Source of the DNA: an uncultured Bacteroidales bacterium
Lineage (GTDB): Bacteria; Bacteroidota; Bacteroidia; Bacteroidales; Bacteroidaceae
Length of the DNA stretch: 64,000 nt
Direction of reading: 5' to 3'
NCBI GenBank assembly: GCA_902788865.1
Contig: CADALZ010000007.1
Span: 1 to 64,000, forward strand
In this document: piece after piece, positions 52,993-60,359 of the stretch
Layout of the letters: each line of letters starts with the position of its first letter
How positions within the stretch are numbered: the stretch's first letter is position 1
Notes under the pieces: model-generated
Database searches by the model: none
Told to the model about the DNA's origin: nothing
Seen by the model: the letters and a program-made list of their open reading frames with translations, nothing else
Program-made: the position numbers and the translations under genes

Positions 52993-53634
52993 ATGAGAAA
53001 GATTACATTGATTGCAGTCGCAGCCATTTGCCTGTCATTGACCAGCTGCGGCACCATGATGAGTGGCACCAGCGGCCAGGCAGGCAGTAGCAGCCAGACA
53101 GGTAGCACTACAACAAACGATGCTATCTCCGTGCTGGGCAGCATCTTAGGCAATGTGCTTGGACTTAATAAGCTCACCGAGGCCGACCTCTATGGCACGT
53201 GGAAGTATAGCCAGCCAGGCTGCGCCTTCACCAGCGACAATGCCTTGGCCAAGGCGGGTGGGGCAGTGGCAGCCCAGCGCGTGAAGACCCAGCTCAAGGA
53301 GTACTATGACAAGGTGGGCATCAAGAGCAGCAACACGCAGTTCACCTTCAAGGAAGACAAGACCTTCACCGCCAAGGTTGATGGCAAGAGCTTCAGCGGC
53401 CAATACACCTTCGACCCTGCCGAGGGCAAGATTACCCTGCAGAGCCTGCTCCTCACCCTGCCTTGCTATGTGGAGCGCAATGGCAACACCATCGGCCTCA
53501 TGGTAGAGAGCCAGCGCCTCATGCAGATACTGCAGACCATCGCGCAGCTCAGCGGCGACCAGTCGCTCCAAGCCATTGGCGAGATCAGCAAGCAGTTCGA
53601 TGGCGTGCGCCTCGGCTTCGAGCTGACGAAGTAA
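52993..53634 (+). CDS. DUF4923 family lipoprotein
   Basis: 213 residues. Lipobox LTSC (Cys17), then a low-complexity Ser/Thr/Gly/Gln linker (GTSGQAGSSSQTGSTTT). The rest matches the DUF4923 family: LTEADLYGTWKYSQPGCAFTSDNALAKAGGAVAA and TFKEDKTFTAKVDGKSFSGQYTFD. Members are Bacteroidales envelope lipoproteins of unknown role. The ATG follows an ATAATTCATAATT leader. It ends 26 bases before the first TTATTGTGAC repeat pair. Confidence 0.85.
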   Translation: MRKITLIAVAAICLSLTSCGTMMSGTSGQAGSSSQTGSTTTNDAISVLGSILGNVLGLNKLTEADLYGTWKYSQPGCAFTSDNALAKAGGAVAAQRVKTQLKEYYDKVGIKSSNTQFTFKEDKTFTAKVDGKSFSGQYTFDPAEGKITLQSLLLTLPCYVERNGNTIGLMVESQRLMQILQTIAQLSGDQSLQAIGEISKQFDGVRLGFELTK

Positions 53635-53660
53635 AGGCACATGTATGTGTGTCACATTTT

Positions 53661-53700
53661 CTTATTGTGACTTATTGTGACACTTCTCTGTCACAATAAG
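53661..53700 (+). repeat. TTATTGTGAC repeat copy 1 with terminator-like hairpin
   Basis: Two direct copies of the decamer TTATTGTGAC at 53662-53681, then an inverted copy GTCACAATAAG at 53690-53700. The second direct unit and the inverted unit can pair and may end DUF4923 transcription. Confidence 0.75.
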
Positions 53701-53717
53701 CATAGCGAAAAAGCAAA

Positions 53718-53754
53718 AGATGCCGTAAGGACTTCCTCGTTCCTTGCGGCATCT
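53718..53754 (-). terminator. Terminator of the HU-like / smalltalk operon
   Basis: On the minus strand AGATGCCGCAAGGA and TCCTTACGGCATCT pair (one mismatch or wobble), followed by TTTTGCTTTTT. Confidence 0.8.
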
Positions 53755-53804
53755 GCATTTATTCCCATAGTGCCCTCCTCAGGCAGAGGGCTTGGTGTGA
53801 GCTT

Positions 53805-53900
53805 CTACATGCAGCTGGTCACTCCCAGCGTGGTTCCTATGGCAGTGAGTATGGCTATGGCCAACTGCACCACATATTTGATAATCTCTTTCTTGTTCAT
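53805..53900 (-). CDS. Smalltalk protein
   Basis: 31 residues, from ATG 53898-53900 to TAG 53805-53807. It begins MNKKEIIKYVVQLAIAIL and continues TAIGTTLGVTSCM: one hydrophobic helix followed by a Cys. This is the short smalltalk family of Bacteroidales, usually found directly after an HU-like gene and before a cell-wall amidase gene. Here the HU-like gene is 20 bases upstream on the same strand, but no amidase follows; the terminator does. Function unknown. Confidence 0.85.
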   Translation of the reverse strand: MNKKEIIKYVVQLAIAILTAIGTTLGVTSCM

Positions 53901-53920
53901 GATTCAGATTTTTTCTCAAT

Positions 53921-54454
53921 TTACCCAAGTCCGCCGCCAGTGGTATCAGAATCACCAGCGTTGCTGCCCTGTTCGCCCTCGTTCTCCGTCAGGTTCTCAT
54001 CGGTGGTGTCTTCCACATCGTTCTTGTCCTTAGAGGTCACGTTCTTTATCAGCAGTCCGTCCTTGTCGTAGCACTCTATGTTCACGCTGGTGTTCTGCAG
54101 CGCCTGCTTGATTTCCGTGTTGGGCACGAAGTTCACCCTGCGGCTGGTGATGAGCGAGCTCGCCACGTCCTCTACATTCTCCACGCTCTTGGCGCGGATC
54201 TTGAACTGCAGGTGTCCCAGGCCAGGCACAGCCACGCTGTGCCCCTCGGTAGCCCACGCCATCACCACGTCGCCTATGGCATTCCATCCGGCGCTGATGC
54301 TCGCCTTGGGCAGACCAGAACGCAGGGCAGCCTCTTGGATCACCTTGTCGGCACTCAGTGTGTTATAACGGATCGCGGTTAGCAGGAAGCGATACTTTCC
54401 CTTGTTTTCGCCCACGCCCATAAGCGTTTGTTTGGCTTTTACTCTGATAGACAT
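53921..54454 (-). CDS. HU-like DNA-binding protein (HU-HIG type) with Gly-rich tail
   Basis: 177 residues. HU/IHF-like fold at about 20-125: YRFLLTAIRYNTLSADKVIQEAALRSGLPKASISAGWNAIGDVVMAWATEGHSVAVPGLGHLQFKI. The C-terminal tail is acidic (KDKNDVEDTTDENLTENEGEQGS) and ends GDSDTTGGGLG, the glycine-rich ending seen in the HU-HIG clade of Bacteroidetes. This clade is proposed to act in DNA recognition in mobile or conflict loci. It forms an operon with the smalltalk gene and is read from a good promoter at 54547-54578. Confidence 0.82.
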   Translation of the reverse strand: MSIRVKAKQTLMGVGENKGKYRFLLTAIRYNTLSADKVIQEAALRSGLPKASISAGWNAIGDVVMAWATEGHSVAVPGLGHLQFKIRAKSVENVEDVASSLITSRRVNFVPNTEIKQALQNTSVNIECYDKDGLLIKNVTSKDKNDVEDTTDENLTENEGEQGSNAGDSDTTGGGLG

Positions 54455-54546
54455 AATCGTATAGAATAGGATTGGTTAAAGTGTCTGGCAGAACGCCCAC
54501 TTTACGCGCATCATAGAAACCAAAAGTGCGCACTGATTTCTGACTA

Positions 54547-54578
54547 CAAAAATACAAAGTATTTTTGAAATCTCCAAA
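54547..54578 (-). promoter_or_regulatory. Promoter of the HU-like gene
   Basis: On the minus strand: TTTG (54575-54578), a 20-base gap, TATTTTTG (54547-54554). The leader is about 90 bases. Confidence 0.7.
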
Positions 54579-54622
54579 TCTCAAGGCAGTTTATTTGTTA
54601 AATGTCAACAATTCTATACATA

Positions 54623-54650
54623 CAGCGGCTACCCTTCGGGGCAGCCGCTG
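54623..54650. terminator. Hairpin after the minus-strand lipoprotein gene
   Basis: CAGCGGCT...AGCCGCTG with a CCC TTCG GGG tip. The T-rich tail is on the plus strand; on the minus strand, where the neighbouring gene is read, the tail is not T-rich, so function is uncertain. Confidence 0.45.
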
Positions 54651-54712
54651 CTTGTTTTTGCTTCGTACATTTCTCTTCCTAAGGTAGGAGAGGGAATATC
54701 TATCTACATAGT

Positions 54713-56212
54713 CTAGAAGTCGAAACAGGCACGTATGAAAGCAGCGCTGTTTATAGGTTGTTGTGCGAACATACTATTAGGGAAGATATAAATCCAATTC
54801 TTCTCCGTTTCAACTTTTGTGCATGACCAATAGCCTGCCCCTTTCACATCCGTTCCTCCCGCTGTGGTAATCAGGGTGCGGAAGTTGCCATAACTAAACG
54901 TCTTGTCGGATGCTAATTCCCCGTTATAATCTCCTCCACAGCCTTGGAAAATAAGTTGCCATTCGTAAGCAGAAGGAATGAACCAAGAGTGATCTCTTAC
55001 TTCATGGTTCTCTGCCCAAGCAGCTACAATCTCTTCAGCATTCTTATTGTAGTTATAACCGCCGATATTGGTCCACGAAATGGCGTTTTCACCACATGCA
55101 TCCTCCAGAGCGATGGCGAGCCCCCATCCATGACTATCGAAATAGGCGATCATGGCTTCTGCTTTCACATCAGAGGGCAGTTTGCCTGTAGGTGGGTAGG
55201 CATTGCCGTCACTGCCCACGCGCCAACCTATTTCGTCTTCCGTCACTTCACTAAGAGGTTTACCAATGGCAAAGGATACATTATAGACTTTTTTGTATTC
55301 CAGCTGCTTTGGACCATTGTCGCTGAGTTTGATAAGATAATCTAGATTATCACCGCCTTTAGTTAAGCCGAGGGCATAGTAACATGATGAATCCAAGTAA
55401 TAACTGCTGAAGGCGAAGCGGGCAATGCCATCGTCAGAGACGGTGACGGTGCCTTCGGAACTAAAAAAATCTTCATCATTGTATGAAAGACTAACGGAAT
55501 TGTAGTCCTCTTCATTATCAGTAAAATCCATTTTGACATGATACTCCCCCTCTTTAAGCCCGCCGATGGTGCAGTTAAAGATAGGGTTGCCTTTGAAGTT
55601 GGTGAAAGTCTTCGTCGTAGCATCGTAGGTGGTGCTCATTACACGCAGTGCTGTAGTCATCAGCGTGTTCACGCAGTCTTTGCCAGTAGTGAGGCTCTTT
55701 CCGTATGCATATTCGCAAGTACTCCCGGGATTATCTTTGAAGAACCCTACCACAAAGGTTTCGGAGATAAGGTGGGCCTCTAAGATACATTCGCTAAGTG
55801 GGTCGGAAGTGGTGAAAGGATTGTCTTCAGTGGGAGAGCCTTTCTTGTATAGTGTAAGCTCGCCTTCGAAGTTGGCGCTCTTCCCATCTGTGCTAAGTGA
55901 GCCTTCCTTCATAGTGAGGTAGCCCATAATCCTGTATTCATCATCTTGTTTTGACACGCCCCAGACATAAAGCCTATCGCCCGACGTGAATTTCAGTGTT
56001 CTCAGCGTCTTGCCATCCACCACGTCCTCAGTCACACCACTGCGCGTCTGCGCCTCGTCGCCCATGCCAGCACCCACGCTGACATGAATGGTAGATACAG
56101 CGGGCGCCAGTGTAGGCTCGTCTATCACGTTTTCCTCGCTGCTGCATGCAGTCCATCCCAAGGTGAGAGCTGCGGCCACGACCAGCCAGCCCCATAGCAT
56201 TCTTGTCTTCAT
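54713..56212 (-). CDS. Fimbrillin-like lipoprotein with FISUMP/DUF1566-like C-terminus (minus-strand paralogue)
   Basis: 499 residues from ATG 56212. Lipobox WTAC (Cys near 23). The N-terminal part has fimbrillin-type features (STIHVSVGAGMGDEAQTRSGV, TLKFTSGDRLYVWGV). The C-terminal 180 residues (IGWRVGSDGNAYPPTGKLPSDVKAEAMIAYFDSHGWGLAIALED...WFIPSAYEWQLIFQGCGGDY...YGNFRTLI...GYWSCT...AAFIRACFDF) parallel those of the gene at 56653. The C-terminus looks like the lectin-type FISUMP/DUF1566 fold. The ATG lies one base after the stop of the small ORF at 56214-56330, whose last codons contain the GAGGAGGAG ribosome site. Confidence 0.72.
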   Translation of the reverse strand: MKTRMLWGWLVVAAALTLGWTACSSEENVIDEPTLAPAVSTIHVSVGAGMGDEAQTRSGVTEDVVDGKTLRTLKFTSGDRLYVWGVSKQDDEYRIMGYLTMKEGSLSTDGKSANFEGELTLYKKGSPTEDNPFTTSDPLSECILEAHLISETFVVGFFKDNPGSTCEYAYGKSLTTGKDCVNTLMTTALRVMSTTYDATTKTFTNFKGNPIFNCTIGGLKEGEYHVKMDFTDNEEDYNSVSLSYNDEDFFSSEGTVTVSDDGIARFAFSSYYLDSSCYYALGLTKGGDNLDYLIKLSDNGPKQLEYKKVYNVSFAIGKPLSEVTEDEIGWRVGSDGNAYPPTGKLPSDVKAEAMIAYFDSHGWGLAIALEDACGENAISWTNIGGYNYNKNAEEIVAAWAENHEVRDHSWFIPSAYEWQLIFQGCGGDYNGELASDKTFSYGNFRTLITTAGGTDVKGAGYWSCTKVETEKNWIYIFPNSMFAQQPINSAAFIRACFDF

Positions 56213-56213
56213 C

Positions 56214-56330
56214 CTACATCTCCTCCTCACTATATGTTGCATCCATTGTAGCCCCAGTGCTCTGTGCAAGCACCGCCTGCACCTCCATCTCTATTACCAG
56301 CACCAAAGGTGCCTCGTACGTTAGTTTCAT
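56214..56330 (-). CDS. Small ORF of 38 codons preceding the minus-strand lipoprotein
   Basis: Begins MKLTYEAPLVLVIEMEVQ and ends TYSEEEM. It aligns without gaps to the 38-residue small ORF at 56523-56639 over the first 24 positions (MK..YEAP.V.VI.ME.Q, then V.A.S). The final GAGGAGGAGATGTAG supplies both its last codons and the ribosome site of the lipoprotein gene, so translation is coupled. It is read from the promoter at 56364-56394. It may be a regulatory leader peptide or a functional small peptide. Confidence 0.72.
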   Translation of the reverse strand: MKLTYEAPLVLVIEMEVQAVLAQSTGATMDATYSEEEM

Positions 56331-56363
56331 AAGCGTATGTTGTTTAAGTTTATATATCTCTTG

Positions 56364-56394
56364 CAAATGTAAACCATTTCTTGGAGAAATCAAA
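56364..56394 (-). promoter_or_regulatory. Promoter of the minus-strand small ORF and lipoprotein
   Basis: On the minus strand: TTTG (56391-56394), a 19-base gap, TACATTTG (56364-56371). A matching plus-strand promoter for the opposite operon is not obvious in 56400-56520. Confidence 0.7.
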
Positions 56395-56522
56395 ACTATC
56401 GCGTCAGATAATTAAACAACGCACATTTCCACCCTAAAAATTTGAATTCTTCCAGAAAGCCATTTTTTTTGCAAAAACATAATTAAAATTCATAATTCAT
56501 AATTCTAAAGAAGGAGGTTCAT

Positions 56523-56639
56523 ATGAAACAACTGTATGAGGCACCCGAGGTGCAAGTGATTGACATGGAGCTGCAAGGCGTGATAGCCGCCAGCGGAGGT
56601 TTTGAAGCGCCAGGCATCCCTGGTGAAGACTATAAATGA
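56523..56639 (+). CDS. Small ORF of 38 codons preceding the plus-strand lipoprotein
   Basis: Begins MKQLYEAPEVQVIDMELQ, continues GVIAASGG and ends in FEAPGIPGEDYK. AAGGAGG lies 7 bases before the ATG. Homologous to the small ORF at 56214-56330, and exactly the same length. The SGG in the middle recalls double-glycine leader cleavage sites, but the paralogue has STG at the same place, so that reading is weak. It ends 13 bases before the lipoprotein start. Confidence 0.72.
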   Translation: MKQLYEAPEVQVIDMELQGVIAASGGFEAPGIPGEDYK

Positions 56640-56652
56640 AGGAGGAACAGCA

Positions 56653-58035
56653 ATGAAGAAGAATAGGCTTTTATTATTGGCTGGCGCCCTGTGCGCAGCC
56701 CTGGGCTTAGGCTCATGCAGCAATGAGATGGATGAAGTGGCGGTTCCTGCCGAGGGTGCCACACGCACGGTGACGCTCACCGTATCACTGCCCGACAGAG
56801 GGGCAGACACACGCACTGCCTATGCAGCTGATGGCGCAGGCCTGAAGGTGACTTGGGCTGATGGCGATAAGCTGACTGCTGTCTATGATAAAAACTTTGC
56901 TAAATCTACCACCTTTACACTGACAAGCGGAGCGGGCGAGACCACAGGTACTTTCACTGGTGAACTGCCTGAGGATGTAGTTGATGGAGACAAAGTTGGA
57001 TTCTACTATCCAAAGTTTAAAACAGAAGTAATTGATGGCGAAACACATTATATCTGTCCTGATTACACTGCGCAGGATGGTACGCTTGTAGGCTTGTCTA
57101 AGGTGGATGGTTTTTATTTTGAAGCCACATATAGTGATGGGAAGCTAAGTGTTAATTCCTCATCTACTTATCGCTATACCAGTTTCCTACACTTTGCAAA
57201 AGACACAAAGGTAGCCTCTACTGGTGGAACAGCCACTTTTACCATTTCGGGGGCATCAGGAGGATGGGATTATTCAGATAATGAGAGCATTATGGGTGAT
57301 ATCGTAGTAAGCGGTAACGTCAATTCCGATGGCACACTGGCGGCTGATGTATATATTGCATTTGAACCATACGATCCAGTACTACCCACTTTGACCATCA
57401 CCATTGGCACTGAGGAGAAGGTGTATAGCCTTGACAGAAGCTTTGTAGCTGGCAGGATGTACAACATCAGCGACATGAGCCAACTCACGGTAGCCCCTCA
57501 GGTAGGCATGGTGATAGGTTCTGATGGCATGTATTATGCCACGGCCTCCGATGTGCCTTCTGGTGTTAAAGCCGAAGCCATGATAGCTTATCTGGGCACA
57601 GAGGCAGAGGGCGCAACCCATGGCCTCGCCATTGCGCTGGAGGATGCAAGCAGCAAAGTGACTTGGGATAATAGTGGCAGTAATAATGGTGGTAAGACTG
57701 CCGCTGAGCTGGTAGCTGATAGGGCAACCTATAACGCTGTGACTGGCGGCACTTGGCGCCTGCCTTCTGCCGATGATTGGAAATACATGTTCCAGGGCTG
57801 CGGAGGAGATACCTATAAAGAAGACTTGACTGACCGTATGGAGTTCAGCTACGGTGACTTCCGCACCAAGCTGATAGCTGCCGGTGGCGAGAGTGCAGAT
57901 GTGCAGTCGGTCTACTATTGGTCCGCTACAGAGTTCGGCTCAGGCATTGCTTGGAGTTACTACTTCTACAATGGTAAGTTCGAGACGGCCAGTAAGTCGA
58001 GCCACATCTACGTCCGCGCTGCCCTCGCTTTCTGA
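56653..58035 (+). CDS. Fimbrillin-like lipoprotein with FISUMP/DUF1566-like C-terminus (plus-strand paralogue)
   Basis: 460 residues from ATG 56653 with GGAGG 7 bases upstream; the frame opens earlier but without a good ribosome site. Lipobox LGSC (Cys22). Fimbrillin-family N-terminus: TRTVTLTVSLPDRGADTRTAYAADGAGLKVTWADGDKLTAVY. The C-terminal domain shares VGSDG, PSGVKAEAMIAY, GLAIALEDA, WRLPSADDWKYMFQGCGGD, FSYGDFRTKLIAAGG and YVRAALAF with the divergent paralogue. The pattern YYWSATEF...WSYYFYNGKF is like lectin-fold domains of the FISUMP/DUF1566 type. Probably surface exposed. Confidence 0.75.
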   Translation: MKKNRLLLLAGALCAALGLGSCSNEMDEVAVPAEGATRTVTLTVSLPDRGADTRTAYAADGAGLKVTWADGDKLTAVYDKNFAKSTTFTLTSGAGETTGTFTGELPEDVVDGDKVGFYYPKFKTEVIDGETHYICPDYTAQDGTLVGLSKVDGFYFEATYSDGKLSVNSSSTYRYTSFLHFAKDTKVASTGGTATFTISGASGGWDYSDNESIMGDIVVSGNVNSDGTLAADVYIAFEPYDPVLPTLTITIGTEEKVYSLDRSFVAGRMYNISDMSQLTVAPQVGMVIGSDGMYYATASDVPSGVKAEAMIAYLGTEAEGATHGLAIALEDASSKVTWDNSGSNNGGKTAAELVADRATYNAVTGGTWRLPSADDWKYMFQGCGGDTYKEDLTDRMEFSYGDFRTKLIAAGGESADVQSVYYWSATEFGSGIAWSYYFYNGKFETASKSSHIYVRAALAF

Positions 58036-58092
58036 TTTAGTTTAGGGTTGAGAGTTTAGAGTTAAGAGTAAATAACTTAGAGCTTAGAGTGG

Positions 58093-58136
58093 GCAGCGAC
58101 CACCCCATACATGGGGCTTGGCCGCTGCTTTTTTTT
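58093..58136 (+). terminator. Terminator of the plus-strand lipoprotein operon
   Basis: GCAGCG...CGCTGC outer arms with CCCC/GGGG inner pairing, then eight T. Confidence 0.8.
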
Positions 58137-58231
58137 CTGCCTGCGCCTGCACCAAAATAAGCATGGGCGTGGGATAAAAATTCTGCCCTCGGATACGTGC
58201 TTTGCGCGGGGGTGGGGTAGTGAGGTGCAGC

Positions 58232-58252
58232 GTCACAATAAGTCACAATAAG
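58232..58252 (-). repeat. TTATTGTGAC repeat copy 2
   Basis: Two decamers in inverted orientation (GTCACAATAA twice), preceded by GC and followed by GAAAATGTG. Matches copy 4 with one difference over about 30 bases. Confidence 0.8.
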
Positions 58253-58282
58253 AAAATGTGAATCGCATACCCACGAATATGG

Positions 58283-58320
58283 TATATAATAATATATAAT
58301 GTATTATATATTATTATATA
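58283..58320. repeat. Perfect 18-base AT-only inverted repeat
   Basis: Arms 58283-58300 and 58303-58320, all A and T, separated by GT. It lies between repeat copies 2 and 3. Confidence 0.8.
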
Positions 58321-58449
58321 AATTAAAAGATTATAAAATTAAAAAATTAAAAAAATTATATTACAGATTATAAAATTAAATGTTTATAATTCATAATTCA
58401 TAATTCATAATTCATAATTAATGCAGCCTATGTGTGCACTTCACTTTTT

Positions 58450-58470
58450 CTTATTGTGACTTATTGTGAC
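58450..58470 (+). repeat. TTATTGTGAC repeat copy 3
   Basis: Two direct decamers, followed by GCTTTTTAC and a TATTTTTG -7 element. TTG of the first decamer is about 23 bases from the -7 box, so the repeat overlaps the promoter of the 58529 gene. Confidence 0.8.
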
Positions 58471-58479
58471 GCTTTTTAC

Positions 58480-58487
58480 TATTTTTG
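58480..58487 (+). promoter_or_regulatory. -7 element of the 58529 gene
   Basis: TATTTTTG, 42 bases before ATG 58529. Confidence 0.5.
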
Positions 58488-58528
58488 CACGACATTTTTT
58501 TATATAACAACTAAGCCAAAAAAAGATT

Positions 58529-59227
58529 ATGAGTAACGTAACGTTAACCCCCTACAATGAGATTTTGCAAATAGTGAGCGACATGGAAACTGGCATCATG
58601 GAGCGCTATCACATCGACAAGCTGGACGAAGACATCACCTCCAGGCTGAGGAATGCCATCATAGCCCTGACGCTGCGTGCCGCCACAGAGGTGATAGATG
58701 CCGCCACAGGCGAGACCTATGCCGTGAAGCGCACGGCAACGATGGGACAAGAACCACCGACCGAAGTCTATGAGCCTGTGCCGCTGGACTGCATCTTCGT
58801 CTCTGGCGTGAACGTGCCTGCGCTGAAGGCCATCTTCGCCAAGGTGCGCACATACATTATAAATAATATAGGCCACTTCAAATACAGCTACTGGTTTATC
58901 TTTCACAAGCTGCTGCAGGAGATAGGCCTGCTGGAAGATGGCAAATACAGCCAGCAGACCATGTTCAAAGACTGGGTGATGCAGGTGTATGGATGGACAT
59001 GGGCCACGCAAGACTTCAAGCATGTGCAGCAGGGCTTCAAGCACACCAAGACCGATCTGTGGGACGAGCACACCGCCAAAGACCTGCACACCAGCCGCAA
59101 CTATGTGGAGATAAAGAACCAGCTGCGCTCACTGCTCCTCACAGGCGAGGGTGGCGGTACAGCCTATGCACCCGCCATAGTGAAACAAGGGCAATATCTG
59201 GACTACAAAATGCGACGCAAGGTGTAG
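58529..59227 (+). CDS. Conserved hypothetical protein of the VirE block
   Basis: 232 residues. Not recognised as a named family with confidence. Segments: YNEILQIVSDMETGIMERYHIDKLDEDITSRLRNAIIALTLRAATEVID, then IINNIGHFKYSYWFIFHKLLQEIGLLEDGKYSQQTMFKDWVMQVYGW, and a basic C-terminus (YKMRRKV). It looks soluble and largely helical. It resembles Bacteroidales proteins found beside VirE/DUF3987 genes. It is followed by a strong terminator at 59270. Confidence 0.65.
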   Translation: MSNVTLTPYNEILQIVSDMETGIMERYHIDKLDEDITSRLRNAIIALTLRAATEVIDAATGETYAVKRTATMGQEPPTEVYEPVPLDCIFVSGVNVPALKAIFAKVRTYIINNIGHFKYSYWFIFHKLLQEIGLLEDGKYSQQTMFKDWVMQVYGWTWATQDFKHVQQGFKHTKTDLWDEHTAKDLHTSRNYVEIKNQLRSLLLTGEGGGTAYAPAIVKQGQYLDYKMRRKV

Positions 59228-59269
59228 CCTGTGCACCTGCCCAGTGCACCCCGCAGGTGAAACTTTATG

Positions 59270-59308
59270 CACCCCATGCACCACTCGGTGTGTGGGGTGT
59301 TTTTTTTC
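59270..59308 (+). terminator. Terminator of the 58529 gene
   Basis: CACCCCA...TGGGGTG outer arms with CACC/GGTG inner arms, then nine T. Confidence 0.82.
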
Positions 59309-59428
59309 TTGGCAGACACACTTTGTCGCACTACTTTTGTCACGTCAATACGGCAGCCGTGACAAAAATTAAAAAATGCAAAGATGCAAAAATGCAAAGA
59401 TTAAAAAATTAAAAGATTAAAAAAGATT

Positions 59429-59863
59429 ATGTTTGAATTATTGTTGAAACGTAAGGTGTTCGAAGCCGACTATACAGAAGGGAGGCTCTACAGCAGGACA
59501 GACGACGCACAGTGCTGGACCTACCTGATGGACACGCTGGAGCCACATGCCATAGACTGGCTGAAAGAGAAGAAGACCATGGGGCGCACTGCCATACCAG
59601 AGGGACGATACACCATGGGGTTCACCACCTCGAAGAAGTTCGGCGAGCTGACACCCTACCTGCAGTGCGTGCCACACTTCACGGGCATCTTGATGCACCC
59701 AGGCAACACCGCGGCCGACACCCGTGGCTGCATCTTGGTAGGCATGTGCGATGTGCACCATCCAGGCACGCTGGTGAACTCCCGCCACTGCTTCGAGATG
59801 CTACAGAGCCTGCTGTGGCAGAACACAAGTCCAGCTTTTAGCTGGAAAATTAAAATACTGTAA
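59429..59863 (+). CDS. DUF5675 family protein
   Basis: 144 residues. Matches DUF5675: AIPEGRYTMGFTTSKKF, then FTGILMHPGNTAADTRGCILVGMCD. The HPGN-DTxGC pattern, with His and Cys, suggests an L,D-transpeptidase-like or phage-lysis-like active site, but the activity of the family is not established. It occupies the position where an amidase is often found in such Bacteroidales modules. The last 12 residues (SPAFSWKIKIL) come from a small hairpin (CAGCTTTTAGCTG) and repeat-like DNA, so the natural end may have been changed. Confidence 0.8.
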   Translation: MFELLLKRKVFEADYTEGRLYSRTDDAQCWTYLMDTLEPHAIDWLKEKKTMGRTAIPEGRYTMGFTTSKKFGELTPYLQCVPHFTGILMHPGNTAADTRGCILVGMCDVHHPGTLVNSRHCFEMLQSLLWQNTSPAFSWKIKIL

Positions 59864-59867
59864 AACG

Positions 59868-60214
59868 TTACGGCTACGCCGTAAGGTTTTAATATGCAAA
59901 AATGCAAATATGCAAATATGCAAAAAAAGCTGATGCCGTAGGCACATATACGGCTTCGCCGTAAAATTTAAAAATTAAAATATGCAAATATGCAAAGATG
60001 CAAAAAAGCTGATGCCGTAGGCATCATATATGGTAGCCAGCCATGTCAGTGGCTGGTAATGAGGATGCTATATAGAGACAGCGTGCCGTAGGTACGCAAC
60101 GCATGGGGGGGGTGGCGTACCTAAAGGCACGCATTCAATGGCCGCTATTTATCCAGCCATTGACATGGCTGGCTACCCTATGAGATGCCTACGGCATCAC
60201 TTGCGAAACTTGAG
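59868..60214 (+). repeat. Nested-hairpin repeat R4
   Basis: Copy of the R family in plus orientation directly after the DUF5675 gene. It contains ACGGCTACGCCGT and ACGGCTTCGCCGT palindromes, ATGCAAA runs, the GTGCCGTAGGTACGC core, and ends GCATCACTTGCGAAACTTGAG. The central GCATGGGGGGGGTGG has a run of eight G that replaces ACAAATTGTAGGG of other copies. Confidence 0.8.
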
Positions 60215-60359
60215 AGATTTTAATTTAAAACAACGGATTATACAGATTTTGCAGATTATTAATTCTCAATTGTCAATTGTCAATTTTCAATTAAAAAAAT
60301 CCTATTAATCCGTAAAATCCGTTGTTAAAGAATAATTCATAATTAATAATTAATTGACT
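60215..60359 (+). repeat. Short inverted and leader repeats before the DUF3127 gene
   Basis: AACAACGGATTATACAGATT (60227-60246) and AATCCGTAAAATCCGTTGTT (60308-60327) form inverted arms around AATTCTCAATTGTCAATTG repeats. AATCCGTAAAATCCGTTGTT followed by AAAGAATAATT is also at 52945-52975. An ATAATTAATAATT leader precedes the start codon. Confidence 0.6.

Larger units (their letters stand above)
58036..58528. other. Spacer between the lipoprotein block and the VirE block
   Basis: No gene. In order: GTTTAGAGTT-like repeats, a terminator (58093-58136), TTATTGTGAC repeat copy 2, a perfect AT palindrome (58283-58320), four ATAATTC units (58387-58417), repeat copy 3 and a TATTTTTG -7 element (58480-58487). 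Confidence 0.75.

Noticed and set aside
56653..58035. Diversity-generating retroelement target
   Set aside because: The C-terminal domain is suggestive, but no reverse transcriptase, template repeat or adenine-biased variable region was seen.
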